Shown in pieces: positions 21,852 through 33,554 of a DNA stretch of 64,000 nucleotides. A model generated the notes under the pieces. It saw only the letters and a list, made by a program, of their open reading frames with translations, was not told the DNA's origin and made no database searches. Both the position numbers and the translations under genes were made by a program. The DNA comes from Pestalotiopsis fici W106-1 (taxonomy: Eukaryota > Ascomycota > Sordariomycetes > Amphisphaeriales > Sporocadaceae), in the NCBI RefSeq assembly GCF_000516985.1, contig NW_006917091.1, forward strand, positions 4,299,022-4,363,021, read 5' to 3'. Position 1 is the stretch's first letter. Each line of letters begins with the position of its first letter.

Positions 21852-22664
21852 CTTGTTGCTTTCTGCCAGTTGTAATTATGAATTGGTTCGAAATCTCACA
21901 TCGATAAATGTTGACTGGCTTCAAACAGTTGGAGAGGAGACCGTTGAGCTCTATATACGCCTGCCGAGGCCCAGGTTTAAGAGCTCGTCTACACCTCGCA
22001 AGCTAGTGAAGCTAGACAAAACTTGTTTCCCGGGAACTCTTATTTGATCTATGGAAATGATCTTGTGGTATTCAGGCTCGTTATGCACAGATCGCTTTGG
22101 GTCTAGATATTGACAACTCAGCTAATCTCTCCAGTAGCACTGGGGTGATGAATGGAACGGCGTGAAGTAGATTTGCCGAATATCCCCTCAAGCACCAAAC
22201 TAGACGAACTTACCTCAAAAGCCCCCATAATAATACACTTCGTAGCCGCATTCACCATCATTGCCACCTTAAATTGAGTTGCATAGGCAAAGCTTACAAA
22301 ATTCGGGGAAGAATTATCTAAGAAGACAATGGGACGTCTGCACGCAATTGTGTTCGAGACATTGTGATAGTCTTCTGTTTCCAAAACGTTTTCACGATAA
22401 GCAATAGCTATGCTTGCTGTGTTTCTGGTAACAGCGCACTACTTGTTATAGTGTAATAGACTATAACAGTATTTTTTTTGATATCGATTCTCTAACTGCG
22501 TTGCGGAGAAATAATGTAGTTTCTGCAATATCACTAGACCCCAAAGTACAGTCTCATAACCTTCTGATCAATGCTCCTACGGTCTCAAATTTCTTCGAAT
22601 TTGACAACTGCTGCCACGTATCATTGCCTCACAGGGTCCCTCCCATCTTGCTATCACCAAGGCC
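21852..22664. other. Intergenic between Hsp31-like and GLEYA genes
   Basis: It contains the Hsp31-like promoter and the 3' flank of the GLEYA gene. Short frames here have no support. Confidence 0.5.
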
Positions 22665-24320
22665 TCAGGTGAAGGCGTTCTCGTCACAATCCCAAATAAA
22701 GCGACCGGGAAGATAGCGGAGTGAGTCTCCGGTGCTGATGTCCTCAACTAGAAAATTGCTTATCGCTTCGCCCCCATAGCTGAGCCACAAGTAAGTAAAC
22801 GGAACGAGTTGGCCCTCCTCGAGAGTCAACGAAACGCTGATACTTTGCGGTGGAACAAAACGGCGGCCCCACGCCTCGCCATCACTGTTGTCGTAGTTGT
22901 AGTCGTGAAATGCCTTGTCTCCGAGCCACAAGAAAGCCCAGTCGTCGGTGTTGGGGCCGTCAACGTAGAAGATGTATCTGCCCTCGTGCGGGGCCCAAAA
23001 GTATCCCTGGGCTCGCACCGCTGTACGTGTTGGAAACAAATCCTGGCCATCACTAAAAGTGATTGGATCCGGAATGCCTAACCCATCATCCAACTCTCTT
23101 ACGAATCGGAAATTGAGATTCTGGAGTGTACCATTGTATTGAGAAGGCTTGCCCTTGAAGTACGTAGGATCCGGTATTTCGGTCCGCAATTCAATGTATG
23201 GGCTATCAAATACTTTGTATCTTTGATGCGTTTACAGATTAGTACTTGTAACGATTTTAAGTACAATTAAGTAATGTTTGCTTTGCATTGATGGCTTCTC
23301 GGAGAGACATACCGGAGGCCAAGAGGTGTTGGATTGACTGCTGGCCCAAGAGCTATCGACGTAGTTACTGTAACAGTGTTCGTGAGGGGCTCGGCTGTGT
23401 GAGTGGATGTAACAGTTGATGTGACGGTGCTTGAATGTATGAGTCTGCTGGTCTTTGGGCTTTCATCATGGACAGCTCACCTTGTCTTTCCTCGATTTAT
23501 AGTACGCGTCCTAGTCACAGTGCCTGTCTTTGTAGGCTAGAATCAAGTTAGCGGCCTTCTGTATAGTCTAGTTTACTGTCTGACATCTTCCAGCTTGCTT
23601 GGAGCACTTTTCTCCGATAGCACATTCGCTGGCATTCAGAAACAATGAAGACTGCAGAGGATTGGGTAATTCCTTACGCCATATCTTGTCTTTGTTTTGG
23701 TGGAAGTCGCGGAGGTGATGGATAGACAGGAACATGCTGCCGATTGAGATGATTTTCCCCAATTCAAAGGGAAATGCGATGGTCGTCTGGGATAATCCCC
23801 CTGTTGATTACCAAACCCAAGGTAATAACCCTGTCGCTTATCTATTCCGGCGGTTGGTCGCGAAATACAATCGGTGGCACTATTAGTGATAGTTGTTGTC
23901 TATACATCGAGCTAGAATCAGCCTCAGTACCAAGTCATGTGCAAACTCACTTACACTTGTCAAAGTACTGGTATTTGGAACAGTCAGAGTCCGAGTTGTC
24001 GTAGCCGTAATAGTCGCCACTGCTTGATTGCCCGTTTCTGTGACCCAGTGCGTGAAAAGTCCAGTCGGTATGACTGTTAAAGTCGAATCCCTTCTATTGA
24101 TAAGTATGACTGTTTAGGAATTGATGTATCATACATACACAATCTTCGTGCCGTATCTGAGGTACTTTGAGCAGTACGCAGTGGCTCCTGCTTCCGTTCT
24201 GAATGCTGAAATGATTGGGCTGTGAGCATGGCAAAACCCTTGGTCATATGCTCTGGCCTCCTTTAGAGGCTCAGCAAGGGCCGCAAGCAGCGGCATGCCA
24301 AGCATTAGGATCGAATGCAT
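22665..24320 (-). CDS. Secreted GLEYA-domain adhesin-like protein (multi-exon)
   Basis: Exon 1 runs from ATG 24320, with a signal peptide (MHSILMLGMPLLAALAE). A Cys pair follows (FCHAHSPIISAF...TAYCSKYL), as in fungal adhesins of this type. Introns 24094-24138 and 23900-23954 are clear. Further introns between about 23730 and 23210 are present, but I did not fix all their borders. Exons in between are Thr/Ser-rich (TTTRTLTVPNTSTLTS, STVTSTVTSTHTAEPLTNTV) and include an ACSC motif. The last exon (22665 to about 23212) is the beta-sandwich: GYFWAPHEGRYIFYVDGPNTDD, then FLWLGDKAF, matching the GLEYA/PA14-like fold that can bind sugars. No GPI signal is seen at the C-terminus (CDENAFT). Its role is likely at the cell surface or in adhesion. 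Confidence 0.75.
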
Positions 24321-24413
24321 GGTGGTTGGGGAATGTTATAGCGCTGGTAACATGTACGATTGACACTGCTTCAATTCTGTGCTTGCCTTCTTAGGTTGGT
24401 CAAGTGAGTAATG

Positions 24414-24416
<3 letters not shown>

Positions 24417-24465
<49 letters not shown>

Positions 24466-24565
24466 NNNNNNNNNNNNNNNNNNNNNNNNNNNNNNNNNNN
24501 NNNNNNNNNNNNNNNNNNNNNNNNNNNNNNNNNNNNNNNNNNNNNNNNNNNNNNNNNNNNNNNNN

Positions 24566-24613
<48 letters not shown>
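24417..24613. repeat. TA microsatellite with 100-N assembly gap
   Basis: TA/AT repeats of at least 49 bp on the left and 48 bp on the right flank exactly 100 Ns (24466-24565), a standard placeholder. The true repeat length is unknown. Confidence 0.95.
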
Positions 24614-24616
<3 letters not shown>

Positions 24617-26097
24617 GTTGCATTCACAGTAATGGTAGCCGGGGAGCGGGTCAATCAGCGTAAGCCTCACGCGACCAATATCGGGATTTTGATATTAAGG
24701 ATGCTGCGCTTCCGTCACGAGACATTATTTTCAAGACAAGATTATAATCTCATCACGGTTACGTGAGATCTCTTACTCTTCATTCTTGGAAGTGATCATC
24801 TGACGTTCAATTCCCATGTTTGGGTTTATTAAGGCAAATGTATATGGCCACTTCAGCCACCAACGGCTCGAGACTCACTAAAGATACCAATTGTGTAAAA
24901 CCTTCCATTTCACGCCAAGAAACATGACGGCAGACTGGATGACGGCTTAAAGACTGGTATTAGTGAAGCACGTTCTCTTTTTTTCTTTCTTAGAATACAA
25001 ATCCATAGCATAGTCGATCATCACGCCTATTCATTTTATTGCAAATTACCAAGTTCATACCTTGTTCTACAAGCTTTCCAGATCCTTATTCATACACGCT
25101 TCTACCATACTCATTTTCTTCTTCACGACACCAGATGTGCATGTAGAAGTCGCCCTTGATATCATTGCCTGTAATTACGGGGAGAAGGCGTCATGCTTCG
25201 GGAACCCGCTGCCAAGAGCGGTATATGGAAATGAAGGAACATCGCTGAGCCGCACTCACCGACGCGGCCCTCTTCCAGGCGCAGTCTACATTTTTGGTTG
25301 GTATATTCCCGATGGCCAGAGCCTCGTGGCCGTAAAACTTATGGACGCATGATGGTACAATAACTTGGTGTATCTTGGCCTCCGCGGAGTTGCTGATTCT
25401 AGCCAGCCAGCCAGCCAGTATTCAATTGAGTTTAATTAAACCCGCTCGATTATTTGCTCAAGGGTAAATTCCTACCTTGGTCGACCCAATCTTTGCACGG
25501 CTCGGGTTTCTTTCTTTGTGCACGATCAATGACTTCAGCCCTAATCGCGAGCTGAGAGTGTTTGTTTCCGCCTAAAGCTTTCTCAAAAGCGACCGCACGT
25601 AGATTTCAGCAGGTCTTGGCCAAAGTTAGAGTGCGTATATCATCTCAAACTAATGCAGTGCCGTTGAGAAAAGATGTATATCTTCTTTGCTAGTCCTGAG
25701 TCGCCCGCAGTGTTTTCGAAAAACAAGTCCTAGAATTCTCCCGCAGCACATGCACTAATCAGGGAGTTGGTATGTAGGAGTATAGTAGAAACCACCCTAT
25801 CGCTGCTCTAGAGTTAGTCCAGACCTAGGAGGTACATGATAGTAGTGCATAGCGAATACCCTAGCGGCCGGGCTTTAGGGCAGGGAAGCTCCCTATCTGG
25901 ACACGGGTAACCTGACCTAGCTTCCTAATTAACCCACTAGCTAGGCGCTGCTGCAACTGAACCCGCAAGCAACTTCATTATAAAAATGGATGTTGATCAG
26001 GCCGATGATTCGTGAGTTAAACAACATATGAAAACAAGAGTTTTGTGTATTAGTCATACGACTTGAGTCAATGATTCCAGCATTCGTAGCAGCAATC
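24614..26097. other. Intergenic, no gene seen
   Basis: It holds several short unsupported frames. A CCAG tandem (GCCAGCCAGCCAGCCAG) lies near 25404. The promoter of the GLEYA gene is on the far side of the TA repeat. Confidence 0.4.
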
Positions 26098-28369
26098 CTA
26101 TATTACAGTGATAGTCTCAATCTCAGACATCTCTTTGAAGACGCCAAGTGTCATAAGCTCCAACTCAGGATCACCTGCTAGCTCGAGTTCCTTCTTGAAA
26201 CCTGCGACATTTGGTTCGAAAACGCCAGCACGGTACCACTCTCGTCGGTCAGGGACTTGAAGTAACAACAGGCCATATGGATACCTTTCCGGCTCCCCGT
26301 CGTTGTCTGTGCTGGTAGTCTGAGTGTTCAATATCGTCTGTATTTGGACACTCCCCAAAAGTACCCATCGCCACATTTTCGGATTTTGGTTGATGTCTGC
26401 TACTCGTAGATGATAATCAAGGCATATGCCACAATAGAACCGGCGACTGTCCCAATCAATGACCACGCTCCATCTATTTTTCCACGTGGCATACAAAATT
26501 TGCTTGATGGCAATTGACTGATCGATCCGGTTTTGGAAACAGCGACTTCGAATTTCGAGATGTGCATTCTTGATGGCACCAAATGGATCTGTTCCAACTA
26601 AGGCGACTTGTCCAACACAAGATTCCATTTCGGATTTTACATCACTAGGGCCTGTTTGGTACGGGTTGTCTAGATCGCCAAACACTTTATACAGAATGCT
26701 CCATGATGGTACTGTATAGGGCCCAGGCCCGAACGTCCTCCGAAAATGTACTTCTTTTGGTGTATGTGTTAAGAGAGGTCGTCTCCAGGCTAAGCTTCGA
26801 AATAAATCCTGGGCCCAATGTCCGGCGAGGTACACATCGTGTGCATCATTTTGAACTAGTCGAGCTAGACCAGATAGAGCTGGTAAGATGTCTTCAGGAT
26901 ATGTGAATGATTGACCGCCGAACATAGATGCCAGTTCAAAGATCTCGACCCATTCCCCGTAATTATACCCTTTTGACAGTTGTTGTTTGATTTGCCCTGG
27001 GGATCTCTCATAAGGCCCCATTCTTTCTGATCCTTTCAGTGATTGATTAGCAGTTGGGCACATGTAGTGGAAATTCCACTCTCCAAAGAGAATCTTGCGT
27101 CGGGACAGAATTCTCTCTTGGTAAGCCCATCCCCTCCTTGACAGGCGAGAAAAGAATATGTCATCAAACAAGGTTTGGATTTTTCCGTTATCTGTGGGCA
27201 CTGTGGTCACCTTTCTCAACTCAATATGAAGTAAGCCGTTTTGAGTTGATTGTATAGCAGATCGAAATGGTATGATAGTTTGCACGCCATGTGATCGTCG
27301 AAGGAAGCTCTGGCGACAAGAGCCTGAAGCGGCTGCAAGCAGTGTGACATGTGCACAACCATAAATCTTATCCATCTGCTCGCATTGGCGTTGCCAGTCG
27401 ATGCGGTCATCGTCGTCCTGCAAAATGCAAAGCGAATCGATCCAAAGGTAAGGGATAGACAAAGCTTTTGCAACAAATACTGCGTCTCGATGAACAACAG
27501 AAAGATGCTGCTCGTCTATCCCAGTCTGAAACTGCTGGAGTGTATCTTTTGTGAGTTTGGGTTGATGAGATGCATCTTCGTTCGTTCCCCAACAGTAGCT
27601 CAGAGCTAGATAGTTGGGTGTTTTCTGGCAGGATACAGTTATATCGTCACGAAGTACGAGTTTGGGGATATCCTTCTGAACGTCGAGCAATCTATCTGGC
27701 AAATATTCGCGCTCCAATAGATCTGCACCACAACTATGATTCTCGCAGCAGTGATCTAGCCTCGATCTCATCCATTCAACAGTCTCTTGATTTGCGTATG
27801 AATCATGTGTTGGTGCACTTAAGCTTAGCCAGCTCGCCAATTCCCTGCACTCTGCGAAAGGTTAGTAAATTTGCAAGGGGATCTTTCATAACAAACAGCT
27901 TAAATTTCGTACCATCTAAGGCTTGAATAGTACAAAACAAATCGAGGTTAACATTCTCAGAGGGGAAAGAAGCCTGTAGCACGAGATATTGGTCTTCATT
28001 GGTGTTGGTGCAGTTCCAGGCAAACGAAACCTGATATCGTATCGGGATCGGGGAATCGAGTGGTGCTGGGTGAATATCACGGTTGAATACTGCGAGGGCT
28101 TGATCGGAACTCAGAATCTCTTTGAAAAACGCGCAGAACGTGCAGCCCTGAAGCGAAGACTCAAGCAACCCGGGGAGGTCTGGAAATTTATCTTCGCCTT
28201 GAAAATCAGTCTCCATCCACGTATCGGGCGCTGTGAACACATGATGTGGTTTGCCATGCTCATCATGGACTACTTGGAAAGCGGGGCAGTCGTCCTTCAG
28301 CGCTATCTTCTCGCAGTTCGTACACAGCTGCACGCTGGCGCCTGTATTGATCGAGGGTTCATTGGACAT
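26098..28369 (-). CDS. HET-domain protein (heterokaryon incompatibility type)
   Basis: Exons 27913-28369 and 26098-27851 with a 61-bp intron (TTACTAAC branch, CGCAG acceptor) give 736 residues. The start is ATG 28369 (MSNEPSINTGAS). The N-terminal 150 residues have a CTNC and a LLESSLQGCTFCAFF block, common before HET domains. The HET core has YLALSYCWG near residue 230, IPYLWIDSLCILQDD..DW near 290, and RGWAYQERILSRRKILF near 400. HET proteins trigger programmed cell death when incompatible strains fuse, and the family is very variable between strains. No NACHT or repeat domain follows, so this is a stand-alone HET protein. Its partner is unknown. Confidence 0.92.
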
Positions 28370-29701
28370 GGTAACATTTGCGCAAATACGGGAAAAGTTC
28401 AAGGACAAGATTAAATCGACAAAGTCTTCCTTCTGCTTACTCCTGCCATAGAGATTCTCGCTTTAGTGTCGTTCTATCATTGGCTAAGGGTGAGGGGTTG
28501 TTTGCAGCTGTGGCGTTTTCAGTACTTTCACTGCAATCCGGACTGGGAACAAGAGGTTGGGCTCGATTGTGCACATGCTATTTGCGCCACTGCACTTTGC
28601 ATCTCAAGGCAATTGGTCCCGTCGAATGCCTCACTGCGGTGGCATTAAAAATTTCCTTCAGCTATATGGGCAGAAGACTACGCTGTTCGGCTCCAAAAGG
28701 AGAAGGAGACATTGAAAGGACAGCAAACACCTTGAGCATTTTTGGTACAGCGAATAGATACTGCCCGTGCCCAAGAGATCTTATTGCTGCTTTAAGTTTC
28801 GTCCTAAAGGGACATTGATCAATCATAATCGCTTTATATAGCTTTTGCATTTATGATGCAATTAGAGTCGCGTGAAATCGATTACAGTAAGGTTGACTGA
28901 TACGACCAGTCTGTCTCTAAAATAAAGAATAAAATCAAAGACGTTCTACATCTACGAAAAGAATGTCTGAACAAACAGACTCAATAAGCCCTTCCCGTTG
29001 TGGCGCATCGCTGACTATCTCGTAATAAATCTAGAACTAGCTTAGAAGTATAGTAGCCCATTTAGATTTGCCTATCATCTGTTTCGTAGGTACAATGAGA
29101 AGCATACTTCTTTCTTATCGAACGGGAGGCATGATGAAGAGTCCTTAGGCGTGTCGGCTCGCTAAGACGTTCAAGCCGCCCACTCACTAACCTAGATTAG
29201 TGCATTATTGCGAATCTCGCATGTAATTCGTGGGAAAGCTTAATGAGCTCTGGACTTTTGCGAATCTCGCCCAACTTCTTGCTTGAGTGATCGAGACTCA
29301 TTCGAATCATTACGCTAAAGTTCAAGCAAGCAAAATATGCCGATCGGAATGTGGAGTAGCGAACATTTTACTTTGTATGTGAGGCAGTATAATATTAGCA
29401 ACGGAAAGGTGGGTTGGTGTACTTGATGTCGACGCTGCTTAACCCTTGCTGCATTTCCCCGTGGGGTTCCGGATGTTGAGTGTTGCACAAGTGACGGAAT
29501 ACAATCACTCGGCGAAGGTGCTGCCGGGGAAAAATATTACGATCACCAGTATTTGCAACTCCACTTCGTTGCCGCAATAATAGTAGTGTACATGCTGGAG
29601 ATCGTCGAAAATACTATAAAAGGGCAATGCTCTAACACTTGTGATCAATATCTGGCAAACAGACACTTTCCACTCTACATTCGAATACCAACTCTGACAC
29701 C
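28370..29701. other. Intergenic between HET and GH5 genes (divergent promoters)
   Basis: No supportable gene. A 32-bp segment at 28773-28804 recurs at 30923-30954 with 29 matches. TTGCGAATCTCGC occurs twice near 29207 and 29258. The GH5 promoter lies near 29600, with a TATAAAAGG at about 29614. Confidence 0.5.
28773..28804 (+). repeat. Diverged 32-bp direct repeat, copy 1
   Basis: It matches 30923-30954 at 29 of 32 bases, and two of the three differences are C/T. The pair brackets the GH5 pseudogene. Confidence 0.5.
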
Positions 29702-30813
29702 ATGTTTTTCTCAGCCCTAGCTGTACTTGTTTGCTATCTTTCTTCCGTCGTGTCTGTTCCTACAAGTAGCTACGTAAATTGGCGCAACTTTACAGCCTTG
29801 GGAGTCAATACGGAGGCAATACCACTGACGAATGGGACATGTGTGCTCATCTTGGAAGTCAATGTGGTCCAGTTCTCGAAAGACGCTATGCCACCTTTAT
29901 CACGACTTCTGATATCGATGAGCTCGCCTGCGCGGGTTTGACTATTCTGCGTATTCCCACTACGTACGCAGCCTGGGTCGATGTTCCTGGTTCTCAGCTT
30001 TACTCTGGCAACCAACAGGCTTTCCTGAAAAATATCGCCACGTACGCAATCAACAAATACAGTATGCATATAGTGGTTGATATATATTCTCTGCCAGGAG
30101 GTGTCAATGGCATGACGTTTGGTGAAGCCGACGGTCACTATGGGTGGTTCAATAACGCCACAGCTCTGGACTACTCTTTTCAAGCTGTGGATGCCGCTAT
30201 ATCATTTATCCAGAACTCTGGCTTCCCACAATCTTTCACCCTCGAGCCTATAAACGAACCTGTAGACAACCCCGACATTACTGCATTGGGTACTCCCGCT
30301 GCCTTGTCCGAGGAGGGCGCTGCTTGGGTCCTACAGTATATCCAGGGCGTGTTATCGAGAGTCACAGCAGTAAATGAAAACATACCGACAATGTTTCAAG
30401 GTAGCTTCAAAGGAGAACCATACTGGTCACCGGATTTCACGGCTTCGGAAAATCTCGTATTCGATGTCCATAACTACTACTTTGCTGGCAGACCGACTGA
30501 CTCAGATACGGTATCAACCGACATATGTTCTGATGCTAAGGCTTCTGCCGGTGATGGGAAATTCCCAGTCTGGATTGGCGAATGGTCAATTCAAACCGCC
30601 AGCAACAACTTGTTTGTCAACCGCGCCAAGAACTTGAACACTGGTTTATATGCGTTTGCCAAATACGACCACGGCAGTGCTTACTGGACGGCGAAATTCT
30701 CGGGTACCGCGGCCGTTGTTGGTCAAGGCACACAAGAGGATTATTGGAATTACGAGACCTTTATCGAACTTGGTATTTTTAACGCTGTTAGCGGTGCGCA
30801 ATATTGCCTTTGA
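29702..30813 (+). pseudogene. GH5 exo-beta-1,3-glucanase with internal deletion and frame break
   Basis: The 5' part reads MFFSALAVLVCYLSSVVSVP (signal peptide), then YVNWRNFTALGVN. In intact relatives this is followed by LGGWL and about 20 further residues. Here the sequence goes straight to a second frame (from about 29815), GGNTTDEWDMCAHLGSQCG. That frame is open to the natural end at 30813 (FIELGIFNAVSGAQYCL). The block for the first conserved loop, about 55-60 bp, is therefore missing and the frame changes. No donor/acceptor pair of credible length rescues it. The remainder keeps GH5 marks, including the acid/base region FTLEPINEPVD, VFDVHNYYFAG and the nucleophile region PVWIGEWSIQ. Intact enzymes release glucose from beta-1,3-glucan outside the cell. 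Since the downstream frame is intact, the lesion is recent or a spliced form exists that I cannot see. Confidence 0.7.
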
Positions 30814-30823
30814 AAAAGAGAAT

Positions 30824-30837
30824 GCCGCTTAAGCGGC
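30824..30837. terminator. 14-bp perfect palindrome after GH5 stop
   Basis: GCCGCTTAAGCGGC begins 10 bp after the stop codon. A similar core (AAGCGGCGTCAA) lies at 2773-2784. It could form a short hairpin; a role in 3' end formation is only a guess. Confidence 0.2.
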
Positions 30838-30922
30838 GTCAATCATGTAGATGTATTAGCAAATAATCTAAGAACAAAGCACCAATAAAAACGCGGCACT
30901 AGTCTATGAGCCACCGGTGTCA

Positions 30923-30954
30923 AAGAGATCATATTGCTGCTCCAAGTTTCGTCC
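30923..30954 (+). repeat. Diverged 32-bp direct repeat, copy 2
   Basis: Partner of 28773-28804. Confidence 0.5.
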
Positions 30955-31550
30955 ACAATAGTCGTAGGGAGTACACTACAGTATCCAGGGAATTGGCTGA
31001 TGAAATGGATACTCGCTCTAGGTACTTGGAGCTGCTGTTGCCGACCATGCTATCCAATATCCGTTTCGTGAACATGTCAAGACTTCTGCCAGGGGAAAGT
31101 GGGGCCGAGGAACTATCTTGTGCTCAAAGTAGTTCCCTGAACGCCAGGCGGAGTCGAGGTCGCTATACTGTGCGACCTTTTTGGTTATTGGCGCAGAGAT
31201 CGTGCAGAGCTTACAATACATATTTGTTAGCCAAGTGGTTCGATAACTTCAATTATTCAGAGCTTTACTAGTGTATTTCATTGCCAGATCCGAGCCACCG
31301 CTACTAAAGAAGAGACTCGGTAAGCTACAAGTTCAGAAGAGGCGACCGGGGGGGTTTACTGAAATAATCCCTATAATACCCGAAAACGTATTGCTGAAGC
31401 GCTAGCGACCATGAGCCATTTTTGGCGGCCGCTAATATGAATAGGGAGCGGGATAGGAAAACACAATTTATCACACGCGTTCAATGTATACATTTATTGC
31501 AAATTCGAAAAGCTGCGCAAAGTAATCACAACGACTAAAGTGCCGGTGCT
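30955..31550. other. Intergenic, no gene seen
   Basis: Short unsupported frames only. Includes the promoter of the small gene at 31551. Confidence 0.4.
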
Positions 31551-31895
31551 ATGGCCGGGAGTAACACCGCCGCGGAGGCCAGACAGCATTCTCCAACTTT
31601 GGCCCGGCTTCTAAAATCGCGACTTGCCCCAGTCCGCGAAAAAGCACTGTTACAGGCGGCGATGGGCGACGAAAAGCCCGTAAAACCGCCAGCCGGTGAA
31701 TGTTGCGGAAGCAGTTGCAATCCATGCATCATGGATTTATATCGCGAAGAATTGAAGGTCTGGAAGGAATGCGCCGAGTACCGGGCATGTCTTGGCAACG
31801 CAGAGACTGCCTTAACTTCAGAGTCCTCCACAGCCACAACGACACCAAGAGATGGGAAAATTACCGATAGAATGCCTGGATCTTTTGATTGGTAA
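31551..31895 (+). CDS. Small oxidoreductase-like domain protein
   Basis: Single exon, 114 residues from ATG 31551. Residues about 42-75 carry the family signature: KPVKPPAGECCGSSCNPCI followed by MDLYREEL and W. This is the oxidoreductase-like (Oxidored-like, PF09791-type) motif with CCGSxCxPC. The motif is found in small eukaryotic proteins of poorly known function, some of them mitochondrial. The N-terminus is Arg/Ala-rich (ARQHSPTLARLLKSRLAPVR) and could be a weak mitochondrial targeting sequence. The C-terminus is Thr-rich and probably disordered. It stands alone between the GH5 remnant and the Zn2Cys6 gene. Confidence 0.75.
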   Translation: MAGSNTAAEARQHSPTLARLLKSRLAPVREKALLQAAMGDEKPVKPPAGECCGSSCNPCIMDLYREELKVWKECAEYRACLGNAETALTSESSTATTTPRDGKITDRMPGSFDW

Positions 31896-32045
31896 ACGCT
31901 CAGATTCAAAGTCAGGAGTTTATCCGATCAGGGCTGAGCAGAAATCTTCGCGTCGTGACATGACGCTGAGTGAGATTAGGAACGTCAGTGCACAGTCGCA
32001 TCCCGTTTGGTTCGTATGATATGAACAGTCGCAAATATGAGAAGG

Positions 32046-32159
32046 CTATTCTAACTTGCTAAATTTCTGACAGAAGGTCTCGGCGACATAATCGTTGTTT
32101 AGGCGGGCACACGGCCGGCACATTTCAAGTCGTGTATCGAAGTCAGCTCTTGGATTCAT
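32046..32159 (-). pseudogene. Short frame with CxxCARLN motif, related to 36303-36440
   Basis: A 37-residue frame MNPRADFDTRLEMCRPCARL then NNDYVAETFC. The related frame at 36303-36440 begins MNLRAGFNTRIEMCPSCARL. Shared residues across FxTRxEMCxxCARLNxDY suggest both descend from one coding exon. I do not recognise the family. It may be a detached exon or a remnant. Confidence 0.35.
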
Positions 32160-32174
32160 TACAGACTCTAATTT
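32087..32174 (+). repeat. Diverged 88-bp direct repeat, copy 1
   Basis: It aligns without gaps to 36367-36454, with about four fifths of bases equal by eye and many of the differences transitions. It overlaps the short CxxCARLN frame. Confidence 0.6.
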
Positions 32175-32204
32175 TTCGGATGCGGATACAATAAACGATA
32201 TTGA

Positions 32205-33554
32205 TCAGGATGTCTCTTGCCCAAATCTGCTGGCTGTAAGGCTAGCTATAAATTGTCTCGGCCAGATAATCATCTGTCCATCAACATGTTTTCCGAGCAC
32301 ATTCGTTAGCTCGTGAAGCAGTGCTTGACCCCAGGTCTGCAAGAACCAACATCTTTCTTCGGCCATTGAAATCAATACCGCGTAGTGTGCAAGAACTGCG
32401 AGAGCCGGAGGCCTACGCTGTCGGAGCATGTCCACGTATTCAGGCGATATGAGCATCGGCCAAATGAATATGGCTCTGACTTCAGCTGGCGCAGCAAGCA
32501 TTCGGCTCCTACTAGCGGTTACCACACAGACTTCGAGTGCATCGATCGATGACCCGATAGTCGTCGCCTCCTCTACTGACAGGCTTGTTGCATTTAAAAT
32601 CCCGTCCTTAAGTTTAGGCAACTGCCGCAGAAGTAATCTCAGATGGGCCAAAGCGGACTCGTGATGCGCGCATTGCATAAATAAACCCTTCAATGGGCCA
32701 TTCCTAATAGCCTTCTCCCATGATCTTATAATTATACCCGTTCCACTCACCAGGGTGAAAATCTCAACCATCATCTGAATGGGGGCAGTGCATCCAAGGG
32801 ACCTTCCGCAGATGGGAAAGGCCGCAAACGCATTAATGATCAGGAAGATAGACGTTGCGTAAAGTGAATGACAGTTATCAGCATCCATTGCCTTTAGTGC
32901 ATCCCTGGTCCCCCGAATAGCAAGGCTCTGATGATAAGACGCCTGTAAAAGATACTCGTAACGTCTTTCTGTCTGTAAAAATGCCATGTGAAATCCCGAG
33001 AAGGCTAAAATTTCGTGTAGAAGAAAGGGATTTAAGAAGGCTTCCTGAGGTACTTCGGATTGCAAAGTTTCGACGACCTCGCTGGAAAAGGACAAGGTTC
33101 GGTATGCCGTGTTAGTATAGTGGTGTATGAGTTGTGTATGCGAGATCCAGCTCCCCAGCATATTGAGATCAGGATATGGACGAGATATTTTATTGTGAAA
33201 CGTTGCATCAAGCTGGGACGAGATTTGCGAACAAGACAAATAAGCGGTTGCAAGCTGTGGCGCGTTAGACAGACCGATACTAACGACCTGCTCGCCAGTA
33301 GTTTTGCTTCTTTGCTCTATTGATGGTGCGACTGAATCCGGGGAGGGTAATGCCCCAAGACTGCAGGTAACAAGATGTCGTTTGCAGGCTCCGCAGGGGA
33401 CTTGTTCGTCGCACTGCCCAAACCATGGTGTTAGAAGGAGCATGGACGGAGAATTGTCGCCACGCAGGCTTTCGGGATAACTAGGTACCTTAACATGACG
33501 TTTTTTGCATTGCATGCAGCCATTGCGAGATTTCTTGTGGCCGATACGAGCCAT
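32205..33554 (-). CDS. Zn2Cys6 transcription factor, Upc2-like type
   Basis: Exons 33489-33554 and 32205-33413 with a 75-bp in-frame intron (GTACCT...GGGCAG) give 424 residues. The start MARIGHKKSRNGC is the usual lead into the cluster. The six Cys are 13, 16, 23, 29, 32 and 39 (CX2CX6CX5CX2CX6C), completed only after splicing. If the intron were retained, 25 residues would be inserted in the cluster. The middle region, with LNMLGSWISHTQLIHHYTNTAYRTLS and LLHEILAFSGFHMA, matches the fungal group annotated as sterol uptake control or C6 regulators. No target is evident nearby. It reads away from the truncated DUF1254 gene. Confidence 0.88.
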   Translation of the reverse strand: MARIGHKKSRNGCMQCKKRHVKVPSYPESLRGDNSPSMLLLTPWFGQCDEQVPCGACKRHLVTCSLGALPSPDSVAPSIEQRSKTTGEQVVSIGLSNAPQLATAYLSCSQISSQLDATFHNKISRPYPDLNMLGSWISHTQLIHHYTNTAYRTLSFSSEVVETLQSEVPQEAFLNPFLLHEILAFSGFHMAFLQTERRYEYLLQASYHQSLAIRGTRDALKAMDADNCHSLYATSIFLIINAFAAFPICGRSLGCTAPIQMMVEIFTLVSGTGIIIRSWEKAIRNGPLKGLFMQCAHHESALAHLRLLLRQLPKLKDGILNATSLSVEEATTIGSSIDALEVCVVTASRSRMLAAPAEVRAIFIWPMLISPEYVDMLRQRRPPALAVLAHYAVLISMAEERCWFLQTWGQALLHELTNVLGKHVDGQMIIWPRQFIASLTASRFGQETS

